Shown here: in pieces, positions 26,302 to 39,101 of the stretch
Layout of the letters: every line of letters begins with the position of its first letter
Position numbering within the stretch: position 1 is the first letter of the stretch
Assembly (NCBI GenBank): GCA_963836905.1
Contig: CAWIKY010000007.1
Location: 124,001-188,000 of the forward strand
Reading direction: 5' to 3'
Length of the DNA: 64,000 bases
Source of the DNA: CAWIKY01 sp963836905
GTDB taxonomy: Bacteria; Pseudomonadota; Alphaproteobacteria; Caulobacterales; Hyphomonadaceae
Program-made: the position numbers and the translations under genes
Notes under the pieces: generated by a model
The model's input: only the letters and a program-made list of their open reading frames with translations
Database searches by the model: none
What the model was told of the DNA's origin: nothing

Positions 26302-27665
26302 ACGAGCACCGGGGGCGGAACGAAAACGCGACAGGTCCATCTCTCACGCGATCAGGAAGATATCGCCGGTTTCCACAAACGAATGGCTTATGCGGACGTG
26401 AAGATCGTCACCCTGTCCGAGGGAGAGGTCACCCACCTGCATGTAGGGCTCAAAGGCACGATGAATGCCCTCTTCCTTAAGGACCTGGCCGACAAGACAC
26501 GACGCGGACTCCGAGGGCGCGTGGAGATGGGTAAGTCGGGTGGCGGAAACTCATATGGCTATGACGTTGTCAAAGAATTTTCGTCTGATGGCGAGCCCGT
26601 CAGAGGTGATCGGGCGATCAATGACTACGAGGCCACTGTCATCCAGCGCATCTTTCGAGACTACGCGGCGGGGAAGTCACCGAAACGCATCGCCACCGAG
26701 ATGAACCGGGACGGCATCCGCGCCCCAAGCGGTGGGGATTGGGGTTTCAGCACGATCAACGGCAACGCCAAGCGCGGAACAGGAATTCTGAACAACGAAT
26801 TGTACATCGGCCGATTGGTTTGGAACCGGCAAAGATTCATCAAGGACCCTGACACCGGGCGGCGCCAGGCGCGCCCCAATCCAGAGGCAGAATGGATTAT
26901 ACAGGATGTACCAGACCTCCGCATAATCGACGACGAGATGTGGCACGCCGTTAAGGCGCGGCAGCTTGCGATCAAGCAGAAGCGGAGCGGCGGCAGCGGG
27001 GTGGAGAACCATTTTCGGGACCGCAGGCGTCCGAAGTATCTGTTTTCAGGACTTACCAAATGCGCTTGCTGCGGCGGTGGCTATACCATGATTTCCGCTG
27101 ATCTTGTCGGCTGCGCAACGGCTCGCAACAAGGGAACCTGTGATAATCGAAAGAACATGCGTCGTGATCGCCTTGAGGAACGAGTCTTGAGCGCCTTGCG
27201 CCATCACCTTATGGATCCGGCCCTGTTCAAGGAATTTTGTGATGAGTTCACCCGCGAGATGAACCGCCTCCGCATGGACGGCCGAGCCGCGATTGCCGCA
27301 GCCGAGACCGAGGTGAAGCGCATCGATCGTGAACTGGACAGATTGGTCGACCTCATCCTGAAGGGCGGTGCGGCAGACCGCATCAACGAAACGATGGTGG
27401 GTCTCGAACAGCGTAAGAAGGAGCTGAAGGCTATACTTGCGGACGCAGAGGAGCCGCCACCCCTCCTCCGCCCAGAGATGGCCGCGTACTACCGTGCTCA
27501 AGTAACGAAGCTTCACACGTCCTTGCAGGATGAAGCCGAAGCAAAGAGGCTTGAGGCAACTGAGATATTGCGATCCTTGATCGACGAGATCATCTTAACG
27601 CCCACAGGTGACGAAATGCTCATCGATGTACGCGGCGATCTTGCTGGAATCCTCGGCGTTTCCCT

Positions 27666-27678
27666 CAAACGCAAAAAA
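27666..27678 (+). repeat. 13-bp direct repeat, right copy (candidate attR)
   Basis: This is the second copy of CAAACGCAAAAAA, 5.6 kb from the first, at the recombinase end of the island and 35 bp from the initiator tRNA 3' end. It overlaps the A-tract of the rRNA-operon terminator. Confidence 0.4.
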
Positions 27679-27696
27679 CCCGCCACAAGGGCGGGT
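27673..27696 (-). terminator. Terminator of the rRNA/tRNA operon
   Basis: On the minus strand a 7-bp stem (ACCCGCC/GGCGGGT, loop CTTGT) is followed by a T-tract, 17 bp past the fMet tRNA 3' end. Confidence 0.85.
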
Positions 27697-27712
27697 CAAT
27701 CGCAAGTTGAGG

Positions 27713-27789
<77 letters not shown>

Positions 27790-27907
27790 GCAAAACTGTA
27801 TGCGCCCGCCGGTGATGAAACCGGAACCCGTGCAAACGATGCCAAGGCAGTGGGCGACGCAAAGAAGGGTTGTGAAGTGACCTGCTGAATTGCTCTCTTT
27901 TGCGGAC

Positions 27908-28022
27908 CCGGCGGCGACCTACTCTCCCACGTCTTAAGACGCAGTACCATTGGCGCAAGGGGACTTAACGGCCGAGTTCGGGATGGGATCGGGTGGGGAA
28001 CCCCCGCAATAACCACCAGGTC
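27908..28022 (-). rRNA. rrf: 5S ribosomal RNA
   Basis: It is about 115 nt long, with the reverse complement beginning GACCTGGTGGTTATTGCGGG, the central CCGAACTCGGCCGTTAAG block and the closing GGAGAGTAGGTCGCCGC. The ends are estimated from the pairing of the two termini. Confidence 0.93.
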
Positions 28023-28129
28023 GGCAAAAGAGAGCTGACATGATCGCTATGCCCGGAAGGCTAGCGAACAAACTAAATATTGTCTGCTTGAGATACATGT
28101 GACGCATTCATCGCCACACACGAGTTCTT

Positions 28130-30912
<2,783 letters not shown>

Positions 30913-31110
30913 CTCATGTGCAGTGATGAATGCATCACGTGCACAGGTATTTTCAGTCAGACAATATTTAGTTGTCAGCAGGTCTACCCTCAGGATCAAT
31001 ACCTCTCTCGGTACCGGGTAAACCCTTCTTTACAATGTCAATCCGGAGCTGCACCAGGGCAGATCCGAAACTTGTGTTTCCTTCAAGCGAGCCATTCCCA
31101 ACAGAAGTTC

Positions 31111-31186
<76 letters not shown>

Positions 31187-31208
31187 GGGGAACATGCATC
31201 GGCGTCCG

Positions 31209-31285
<77 letters not shown>

Positions 31286-31499
31286 AAACAGGCCAACAGC
31301 CCTCTCGGTTGGACGCACAATGACAGACACCGCGAACGGTGCCTGACGGGCTCGCTTGCCCCCGCGAACGGGGGCGAAAAGGAAGAGAAACGAAGACGGC
31401 GACGAGGCGCCAAAAGGTGACGGCTTTGACAAGCCGTCTAATGTCTATGGTGTTTTCGAAACATGAACTCCTGGCGGACCAGGCATGTTGATCGAAAGC

Positions 31500-32962
<1,463 letters not shown>

Positions 32963-33259
32963 AGTTGACCTGACAACTGCCTGACCGAAGTCAGACAGCG
33001 CTGTATTAAAGCGTTTGCATTTTTTGACGGGAAACCCGTTCATCATAACCGGCCGAAGCCGGGTACTAAGAACAAGTTTTCCTGAAACGCAAACTGTCAT
33101 GTCGTTTTGGAAGCTCCAAGAGCTTCCGCACCACATCGCCGCCTGCGTTTCTCTTCCATATCCTACAATGTCAAATAGCCAGGACGCCGACCTTGTGAGC
33201 CCTTGTCCAACCCGCTCTGACTGGCCCCGATGGGGTGTCGCCGTTGCGGTGAGGGGCGG

Positions 33260-33288
33260 GATATATGCCCCTCAATATCCTCCGTCAA
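33260..33288 (-). promoter_or_regulatory. rRNA operon promoter
   Basis: On the minus strand TTGACG (33283-33288) and TATATC (33260-33265) are separated by exactly 17 bp, about 300 bp upstream of the 16S 5' end, the expected distance for a leader. The rest of 32963-33507 holds the leader and no gene that I can see. Confidence 0.7.
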
Positions 33289-33507
33289 CCGCCTTTTTTC
33301 ACCTTTTTCAGAAACACCGGAAAAACCGTCGATCCTGATTTTCAGTGTCAAAAACTTCCCGCTCCGAAGGCTGTAAACCAGAATTCGGCGCTGAAATGCG
33401 TCTAACAGAAGAGAGCCGTGTATATGTCAGCGTGACGGTCGTGCGCAAGCGCTTTTTCACCGAAAGCAGCACTTTCTGCAACGGCGGCCACAAGAACACT
33501 GAAAATG

Positions 33508-34113
33508 CTAGGGATTTAGAAGGCTGGCCTCGATCAGTTCGAGCCTGTCATTTCCGAAGAACATGTCCTTGCCACCAAGAAACACTGTCGGGGACCCGAA
33601 ACCGCCCCGCTCGATCAGCTCGGTCGTGGTTTCTATAAGCGCCTGCTTCCCGGCGTCACTTTGCGCAAACACCAGCAATCGGTCAGGATCGAGGCCCGCA
33701 TTGCGAGCGCAGGCAGCGACCACGTCCGGATCGGAGATGTCCTGCATGTCTTCCCAATAAGCCTTGAAGACTGCGAGGGAATAGTCCTGCAGCCGTCCCT
33801 CGTCGCGGGCATGAAAAGCGCCGCGCATGGCGGTGGTGGACTTGACCGGAAACACCGGGGGTCTGCCTATGACAACGCCTCGATGGCGGGCCCAGTCCTG
33901 CAGGTCCTTGACGTAATATCGCGCTTTCACCGGATGCGGATTGGCCCGAGCCTCATAGACATCCCTGTTCACCGCGTTGAAGACGCCGCCGACGAGAACC
34001 GGCTTCCAGTCGAAAGGCCGACCCAGCTCACGCTCAAGTTCGACAAGCCGGACGAATGCCAGATACGTCCAGGGGGACGAGCAGTCATAGAAGACTTCAA
34101 CAGAAAGGCTCAT
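33508..34113 (-). CDS. DsbA-fold 2-hydroxychromene-2-carboxylate isomerase family protein
   Basis: The protein has 201 residues. The start at 34113 gives MSLSVEVFYDCSSPWTYLAF, the thioredoxin-like first strand with Ser-Pro in the position where DsbA has its CXXC. The later GGFGSPTVFLGGKDMFFGNDRLELI is the cis-Pro and C-terminal signature of the HCCA isomerase/kappa-class GST group. It probably catalyses a glutathione-dependent isomerisation or conjugation in the cytoplasm. The substrate is unknown. It stands alone between the rRNA promoter and the hfa operon. Confidence 0.88.
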   Translation of the reverse strand: MSLSVEVFYDCSSPWTYLAFVRLVELERELGRPFDWKPVLVGGVFNAVNRDVYEARANPHPVKARYYVKDLQDWARHRGVVIGRPPVFPVKSTTAMRGAFHARDEGRLQDYSLAVFKAYWEDMQDISDPDVVAACARNAGLDPDRLLVFAQSDAGKQALIETTTELIERGGFGSPTVFLGGKDMFFGNDRLELIEASLLNP

Positions 34114-34322
34114 GGTTCTGCATCGCAGGATTCGCTTCGTAATGCATCCTGGAACGGTCGAGGAGCGCATGCCCCCGTGTACAGAACTGGTACGGGCTGA
34201 GCGGTGCATTGTCCCGAAATGAAGCGAATTAGACGAATTCGCCGTCGAAGTTAACTGAAAACACGCGATTTCCCCTTAGGAGTGAGTCCCACAAGAGGCA
34301 GACGGCACGGGTCGTTTCGCTA

Positions 34323-34338
34323 TGGCACACAGGTTGCA
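34323..34338 (+). promoter_or_regulatory. Sigma-54 (-24/-12) promoter of the hfa operon
   Basis: TGGCAC (34323-34328), five bases, then TTGCA (34334-34338) gives the invariant GG and GC exactly 10 bp apart. It lies 117 bp upstream of hfaA on the same strand. The rest of 34114-34454 has no gene. Activation would need an enhancer-binding protein. rpoN itself is 6.5 kb away. Confidence 0.8.
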
Positions 34339-34454
34339 GGCGGTCGGCTGGATATCATTGGAGACGGAGCAGTCCGCTTCGAAAAAAATGGTCCGGAAGT
34401 CAGTCTGCTCCAGAAATTGGACCGTTTTGCGGGGCCGGGAAAAGGGAAAGTCGA

Positions 34455-34886
34455 ATGTTTGATCTGATCAGGACCAGCTTGCGGACCGGGGCAGTCTCTT
34501 TCGCCGCTGCTGCTGCACTTGCCGGGCAGGGGGCAGTTTTTGCCCAGGAAGCAGGCTTTTCAGGCGCTTTCGAGCGGCCTTACGGCTTCGACTATGGTGA
34601 AGAGACGCGACCCTACGAGGCCGGAACACGTGACCGGAACGGCAACCGTGTCATCGTGGACGGACGCATCGTCAATGGCGACGATCTCTCCTCGCTCTCA
34701 TACGGAATGAACACACCCTGGGGTAGCACGGGCGGCAGTGGAATGCTCGGTCAGTCCACCGCGATCGGCAACCAGCTGAATGTCGTTACCCAAGGCAATT
34801 TCAACACCGTCATCATCGACTCGACACAAATCAATAACGGCAACCAGACCGCCTATCTCAACGGGGAGCTGAACCTCAATGACTAA
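34455..34886 (+). CDS. hfaA: Holdfast anchoring protein HfaA
   Basis: The protein has 143 residues. A signal peptide ends at FAQEAGF. The mature part has the HfaA-type sequence with GRIVNGDDLSSLSYGMNTPW and a curli-like tail (QLNVVTQGNFNTVIIDSTQINNGNQ), Asn/Gln-rich strands that can form amyloid-type fibres. HfaA, HfaB and HfaD hold the polysaccharide holdfast on the cell pole of Caulobacter and relatives. The gene is first in the operon, behind a sigma-54 promoter. The stop overlaps the hfaB start by 8 bp (ATGACTAA). Confidence 0.9.
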   Translation: MFDLIRTSLRTGAVSFAAAAALAGQGAVFAQEAGFSGAFERPYGFDYGEETRPYEAGTRDRNGNRVIVDGRIVNGDDLSSLSYGMNTPWGSTGGSGMLGQSTAIGNQLNVVTQGNFNTVIIDSTQINNGNQTAYLNGELNLND

Positions 34887-35883
34887 GTCCATGACTGGCC
34901 GCCCCGGCGGAAAACTGAAATTCGGTGCCGTTGCTGCCTCCAGCCTTTTCGCACTTGCAGGCTGCATCAGCCCTGTTGCGGGCCCGGGCGGCAACTATAC
35001 ATCTGCCATTGGCAGTTCGGCTGTTACGGTCAATCCGACACCCTATTCCTCGAGCCTGGTGTGTCTGGGCGGCTTTGCCCAGCAGAACCGCATTGCCGCG
35101 CCGCGCATCGCTGTCGGTCGTATTCTCGACTATACCGGCAAGGCTGACATCGAAGGCGGCCGCAAGGTCACACAAGGTGCATCGCTGATGGCGATCTCCG
35201 CATTCGCCAAAGCCGGTGCCCGTCTCGTGGAACGCTTCGATACGTCGGTTTCCGAGCTTGAACTGAAATACGCCAACAACAAGCTGATCGGCGATGGCGA
35301 ACCCGGCTTCCGCAAGATCGAGGCAGGCTCGATCCCCGGCTCCGACTTCTATCTGGTCGGCGGCATTACCGAGCTGAACTACAATATCCGCTCTGTCGGC
35401 CTTGATGGTTTCGCGGGCGATACCGACGCAACCGACATCAAGGGCACTTTCGGCGGCAAGCTCTACGTCATCAATGTTGGCCTCGACCTGCGCCTCGTCG
35501 AAACCCGCACCCTCGAAGTGGTCGACGTCATCTCTTATCAGAAGCAGATCATCGGCCGGGAAGTATCGCTTGGCGTCTTCGACTTCCTGAACGGTAACGT
35601 CTTCGATGTGGGTGTCGGTGGACGCGCACAGGAGCCGATCCAGCTTGCGGTCCGGTCCGTGATCGAGCGCGCCGTCGTTGAAATGACGGCCAACCTCTAC
35701 GGCATTCCCGGCCCGACCTCCTGCCTTGGTGCAGATCCGCTTGGAACGACCGGCGAAAGCGGCGGCTATTACGCGGCTGCAGAGACCCTGCAGACGAACA
35801 ATGCCGTCACACGGGCCGAACCATCACGCTGGCACGATAACCGCGACAAGGCGATCCGCACTGCGCTGCGTGGCCGCTACTAA
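34879..35883 (+). CDS. hfaB: Holdfast anchor secretion lipoprotein HfaB (CsgG-like)
   Basis: The protein has 334 residues. The signal has a lipobox (Leu-Ala-Gly-Cys29). A CsgG domain follows: IAVGRILDYTGK, then KAGARLVERFDTSVSELEL and FYLVGGITELNYNIRS. By analogy with the curli secretion channel it forms an outer-membrane pore that secretes HfaA and HfaD and keeps them stable. It is translationally coupled to hfaA. A strong hairpin after its stop separates it from hfaD. Confidence 0.93.
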   Translation: MTKSMTGRPGGKLKFGAVAASSLFALAGCISPVAGPGGNYTSAIGSSAVTVNPTPYSSSLVCLGGFAQQNRIAAPRIAVGRILDYTGKADIEGGRKVTQGASLMAISAFAKAGARLVERFDTSVSELELKYANNKLIGDGEPGFRKIEAGSIPGSDFYLVGGITELNYNIRSVGLDGFAGDTDATDIKGTFGGKLYVINVGLDLRLVETRTLEVVDVISYQKQIIGREVSLGVFDFLNGNVFDVGVGGRAQEPIQLAVRSVIERAVVEMTANLYGIPGPTSCLGADPLGTTGESGGYYAAAETLQTNNAVTRAEPSRWHDNRDKAIRTALRGRY

Positions 35884-35892
35884 ATACCAACG

Positions 35893-35917
35893 GGCAGGGA
35901 CAAACAGCGTCCCTGCC
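35893..35917 (+). promoter_or_regulatory. Intercistronic hairpin between hfaB and hfaD
   Basis: A perfect 9-bp stem, GGCAGGGAC and GTCCCTGCC with a 7-nt loop, starts 9 bp after the hfaB stop and has no T-tract. A near-identical 19-bp repeat (GGGCCTTTCAGGYCCGCAA, 35931-35949 and 35962-35980) follows. It may protect the upstream mRNA or lower hfaD expression. Confidence 0.5.
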
Positions 35918-35997
35918 TTAACTGACCTACGGGCCTTTCAGGCCCGCAACACCGAGCCGATGGGCCTTTCAGGTCCGCAAAATCGAGGATGAACGCC

Positions 35998-37257
35998 ATG
36001 CGCCGCCTGTCACACCTGCTCCTTGGCCAGACTGCCTTGCTTGCGCTTGGCGCCGTCCCTGCCTTTGCGCAGACCGCGACGCCTGCTCCGGATGCTTCGG
36101 TTGTCATTGTCGATCAGGTCTCGCTGAACGATGTCTGGTCGGACATGGAAGTTGTTGTGACCGACAACGCGACCAGCGCGACATCGGTTTCGACTGCAAT
36201 CGGAAACACCTCGACGGCAAACGTGTTGAGCGGCGATGTCGACTATGATGCCGTGCAGAACCAGAACGGCGCGGTGCTGGCAACCAACCGCCTGACCGGC
36301 GGAACGGTCTACGGCGGCACCGCCACAGCGGTCACGACAGCCTATGGTAATGCAGCGCAAAGCGGCACATGGGACGGCAACACGTTTCATACCGCCTACC
36401 AGACCAGCACGGCAGACGTAACCGGCGCCACGGCGGTCATCCTCGACGGAGCCGACTCGGTTTCGGTAGCAACGACCTCGGCAGCCAACGTCGCAAGTTA
36501 TGCCAATGAGTACGGCTACTCGGCCGGGTTCAACCAGCAGGCCTCGGCGGCCAATGTAACAGCCACAACCGATGCGAGCCTTTGCTGCAACAACGAGCAT
36601 GCAAGCTTTGCAGCGACCGCCACAGGCAATGCCATCAGCGGCAAGGGCTATACCACGACCAGCTTTAACGGTGCCGTGCAGACAACAGCCCCCGCCACCC
36701 GCATCCGCTCATCCAGCGCTGTCTACAGCCAGAGCGCGACCAACCTGACATCGGCGGCGACATCCGCTGGTAATTCGATCGCGATCCACAACGAGTTCGG
36801 CTATGCCACGCTCGGGCGGCTCGGCTCGGAAGTCTTTCAGGGCAATGAGGCCCAGGTCGACGCCACCTCCATCGTAACGCTCGACAACTGGTTCGGCACG
36901 GCAAACTCCACCGCTTACGGCGTCGGCAACTCCGCGCTGATCTCGAATGTCGGCTCCGACACGCAGCTCTATGCCAATCAGGAAAACTTCGGTGAGGTCT
37001 ATTCCACCTCGACCTTCACAGGCTCAAGCACGGCTGGCGGCGCAGGGTATGTTACCGCAACCTCGATCGGCAATGCGGCGACCGGAACGGTCTGTGTGAC
37101 CTGCGGCGACGCTGCTATCACCGGCGTCGCGCGGCAGAACAATGCAGCGAATATCTACGCTGCCGGAACGGCCAGCGTCGGAAATTCAGGACACATCTAC
37201 GGCGCAGCGACAGCCGTCGGCAACTCGGCGACGTATCAGTCTGTCGGCACGGACTAA
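35998..37257 (+). CDS. hfaD: Holdfast anchor surface protein HfaD
   Basis: The protein has 419 residues. I prefer ATG 35998 to 35989 because GAGG lies 9 bp upstream of it. A signal peptide ends at AFAQ. The mature protein is low in charge, rich in Ala/Thr/Ser/Asn, and built of repeated strands with 'TA-GNA' and 'ATSIGNAATG' turns, a beta-solenoid-like composition. A CCNNEH and a CVTCG motif may form disulfides. HfaD is the adhesin that links the holdfast to the envelope. It is the last gene of the operon and is followed by the tandem repeat block. Confidence 0.88.
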   Translation: MRRLSHLLLGQTALLALGAVPAFAQTATPAPDASVVIVDQVSLNDVWSDMEVVVTDNATSATSVSTAIGNTSTANVLSGDVDYDAVQNQNGAVLATNRLTGGTVYGGTATAVTTAYGNAAQSGTWDGNTFHTAYQTSTADVTGATAVILDGADSVSVATTSAANVASYANEYGYSAGFNQQASAANVTATTDASLCCNNEHASFAATATGNAISGKGYTTTSFNGAVQTTAPATRIRSSSAVYSQSATNLTSAATSAGNSIAIHNEFGYATLGRLGSEVFQGNEAQVDATSIVTLDNWFGTANSTAYGVGNSALISNVGSDTQLYANQENFGEVYSTSTFTGSSTAGGAGYVTATSIGNAATGTVCVTCGDAAITGVARQNNAANIYAAGTASVGNSGHIYGAATAVGNSATYQSVGTD

Positions 37258-37273
37258 AGCTCAACCAGAATGG

Positions 37274-37615
37274 AGTGAACGCCGGGGAGGCCGCTCATCC
37301 TCCGCGATCAGGCACGAGGCCAATCGGTATAACGAATGACTCCGGCGTTCGGCGCCAGAATGCGTCCGGACGGCAAGATTTTCAAGTCCTGTAAAAAGTG
37401 AACGCCGGGGAGGCCGCTTATCCTCCGCGACCCGACTCTTGCGAGACGATCGGTATAACGAATGACTCCGGCGTTCGGCGCCAGAATGCGTCCGGACGGC
37501 AAGATTTTCAAGTCCTGTAAAAAGTGAACGCCGGGGAGGCCGCTTATCCTCCGCGACCCGACTCTTGCGAGACGATCGGTTCAGCGAATGACTCCGACGT
37601 TCGGTTCCAGAATGT
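37274..37615. repeat. Three-copy tandem of structured ~125-bp repeats
   Basis: The copies begin at 37274, 37397 and 37523 (periods 123 and 126 bp), and the third is shorter and more divergent. Each has GAACGCCGG near its start and CCGGCGTTC about 65 bp later (37277/37342, 37400/37468; the third has CCGACGTTC at 37594), so each unit can fold into a long hairpin with an inner GGAGG/CCTCC stem. Copies 1 and 2 share a long identical tail ending in TTCAAGTCCTGTAAAA. There are no coding signs. Confidence 0.85.
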
Positions 37616-37696
37616 ACAAGAGCCACTTAAGGGTCAACCCGGCTTATTCCCGCCCGGTTCCGGTCCGACTACAGGATCCTGGTGATATTGATCGGG

Positions 37697-37912
37697 TTAC
37701 CGGCTCCGTTTCAGATCCGCCTCGTCTCCGCTCCCTGACGATACCTTGTCGTCCGGCTTTGCCAGTCGAACCGAATAGCCAAGCGCTGGATCGTACATCA
37801 ATTCGTGCTCTGCTTTTCGGAACGTCACCTGCCAGATACCCATCGCGATACCTACAAACAACATGACGGACGGGATACCGAGTAAGACATAGATGGCTAG
37901 CGTGAGAAACAT
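37697..37912 (-). CDS. Small single-pass membrane protein
   Basis: The protein has 71 residues from ATG 37912. One hydrophobic segment (residues 3-27, IYVLLGIPSVMLFVGIAMG) is followed by a short charged tail with KAEHELMYDPALG. No family is recognised. It lies 11 bp after the stop of another small membrane protein gene on the same strand, so they may form one unit. Confidence 0.5.
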   Translation of the reverse strand: MFLTLAIYVLLGIPSVMLFVGIAMGIWQVTFRKAEHELMYDPALGYSVRLAKPDDKVSSGSGDEADLKRSR

Positions 37913-37922
37913 TTTGGACCCT

Positions 37923-38249
37923 CTAGGCTTTTGCTTCGCAGGTCGGGCATCGGGCACGGGCGAGTGTTTCACAGCGTCGGCGGAATTCGACAGAAACCAG
38001 TATGTCCACCTCGAAACATCCACAGACGATTGGACGCTCGCCCCTTCTCCATGCCCGTACCCGCGGAGATCCGGCTTGCGAATAGGCGTTGAACCTCGGG
38101 TCGAAGGGGGCCGGCGACTCGTCCGGTTCTCCAAAGTCCCCGCGGATAGCATCTGCCGCTGTCCAGAATAGTCCAAGCACAAACATCACAAAGCCCGCGA
38201 ACAGGATCGTGAGGAGCGGAAGCGTAATGAAGAAGAACCAGAAGTCCAT
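37923..38249 (-). CDS. Small membrane protein with cysteine-rich tail
   Basis: The protein has 108 residues. The first 32 are very hydrophobic (FFFITLPLLTILFAGFVMFV) and the tail has CGC, then RRC and a final CPTC, five cysteines that might bind zinc. I do not recognise it. Coding potential is supported by the clear hydrophobic start and by its position in front of the next minus-strand gene, but a chance frame cannot be excluded. Confidence 0.45.
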   Translation of the reverse strand: MDFWFFFITLPLLTILFAGFVMFVLGLFWTAADAIRGDFGEPDESPAPFDPRFNAYSQAGSPRVRAWRRGERPIVCGCFEVDILVSVEFRRRCETLARARCPTCEAKA

Positions 38250-38314
38250 AAAACAAGATAAGACAACAACGCCGGAATGTCATGTTCGCTTCGGGCAATT
38301 CCCCTGCCTGACCG

Positions 38315-38531
38315 CTAACCCTCCCAGCCAAAGACGTCTTCTACGCCCACGCCAAAAACGCGGGAGATGCGGAAAGCAGTCTCCAATGACGGAGAGTAAC
38401 GCCCCTGCTCTATCGCGATGATGGTCTGCCGCGTTACGCCAACAGCCTCACCCAGTGCTGCCTGGCTCAGACGCCCCGTGCTGTTCCCGCAACGCTTTCA
38501 CCCGGTTCGTGATCGGAGGTCGCCTGGCCAC
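38315..38531 (-). pseudogene. Frameshifted XRE regulator paired with a membrane protein
   Basis: Reading from GTG 38531 (GGAGAGGG upstream) gives ARRPPITNRVKALREQHG. After a GGGG run at 38474-38477 the homologous frame moves by one base and continues as RLSQAALGEAVGVTRQTI, then SPSLETAFRISRVFGV to a stop at 38315. Deleting one G gives 71 residues of a small XRE protein of the YozG type. The gene starts 3 bp after the stop of a membrane-protein gene, a conserved pair in bacteria. The two palindromic sites upstream of the pair would be its operators. Confidence 0.72.
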
Positions 38532-38534
38532 GCC

Positions 38535-38954
38535 CTACCCTCTCCTGAACTGAACGATCTGGAAGACATACTCCGCGATCTGCGACAGCATCAGACCAGC
38601 GATGACAGCGTGGAAAAGCAGATTGCCGTCGCGAAAAACATAGAAGTGCAGAACGCCGACAATCGCCCCGAGCGCCAGCACATAGCCCGACCAGTGCCCG
38701 GCCCGGTCGACGATCACCTGTTCACGCTCGTCTGCAGGCGCGTTGGCTCCACGCGGCGTTGTCCCGCCGAGGACGGACATCGAGATGACGCTGCCTATGA
38801 TGACCAGGATCACATAGACCACCGCCAGCTTGATAGAGGGCGGCGGCGCGGCGTCCAGAGCGATCCACGCACCAATCACCTCCCATGCGTAGAACGCGCC
38901 AACCAGCGTCAGCACTGTTGCCATAGCCCAGGCTGTCTTCTCGAGAAATGCCAT
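38535..38954 (-). CDS. Membrane protein paired with an XRE regulator
   Basis: The protein has 139 residues from ATG 38954 (GGAG 9 bp upstream). Four hydrophobic segments are visible: about 8-30, 38-60, 88-108 and 112-132. The 60-85 loop is charged. It belongs by context to the small integral-membrane proteins found in front of YozG-like regulators; their function is poorly known. It is preceded by two palindromic operator-like sites and a TTGACA promoter. Confidence 0.65.
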   Translation of the reverse strand: MAFLEKTAWAMATVLTLVGAFYAWEVIGAWIALDAAPPPSIKLAVVYVILVIIGSVISMSVLGGTTPRGANAPADEREQVIVDRAGHWSGYVLALGAIVGVLHFYVFRDGNLLFHAVIAGLMLSQIAEYVFQIVQFRRG

Positions 38955-38968
38955 CGATCTGAACTCCA

Positions 38969-39028
38969 TGTCAAAAATTCTTGACACCACATAGTCAGAT
39001 ATTTTTGACATGTCAAATATATTCGACA
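38969..39028 (-). promoter_or_regulatory. Promoter with two palindromic operator sites
   Basis: Two copies of TGTCAA-N6-T(T/C)GACA occur at 38969-38986 and 39011-39028. On the minus strand TTGACA (39011-39016) and TATGTG (38988-38993) are spaced by 17 bp, so the second site covers the -35 and the first lies just downstream of the -10. This suits autorepression by the XRE protein. Confidence 0.6.
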
Positions 39029-39101
39029 ACTCGATTGCTGCAACTGTGCTGATTACCGGACGGCACTTCCAGCGGTCGCATCGAACCGCTACATAGCCCA
39101 C

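Larger units (their letters stand above)
25110..26339 (+). mobile_element. IS3-family insertion sequence (1230 bp)
   Basis: The terminal inverted repeats start TGGACCTGTCGCG: the left end is at 25110 and the right end, as its reverse complement, closes at 26339. The match continues imperfectly for about 25 bp. Inside are orfA and orfB in the IS3 arrangement. The bases next to the ends are GCT on the left and TCT on the right, so no exact 3-bp target duplication is visible. That fits an adjacent deletion after insertion: the left neighbour is a nuclease start and the right neighbour is a beheaded recombinase. Confidence 0.9.

Noticed and set aside
37274..37615. Tandem repeats as a CRISPR array
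   Set aside because: The units are 123-126 bp long and contiguous, with only three copies, no unique spacers and no cas genes.
37261..37626. A 121-codon minus-strand frame with three repeats of ERRSHSLYRSSRKS
   Set aside because: The protein repeat only mirrors the DNA tandem repeat, and the third copy has changes with no codon bias.
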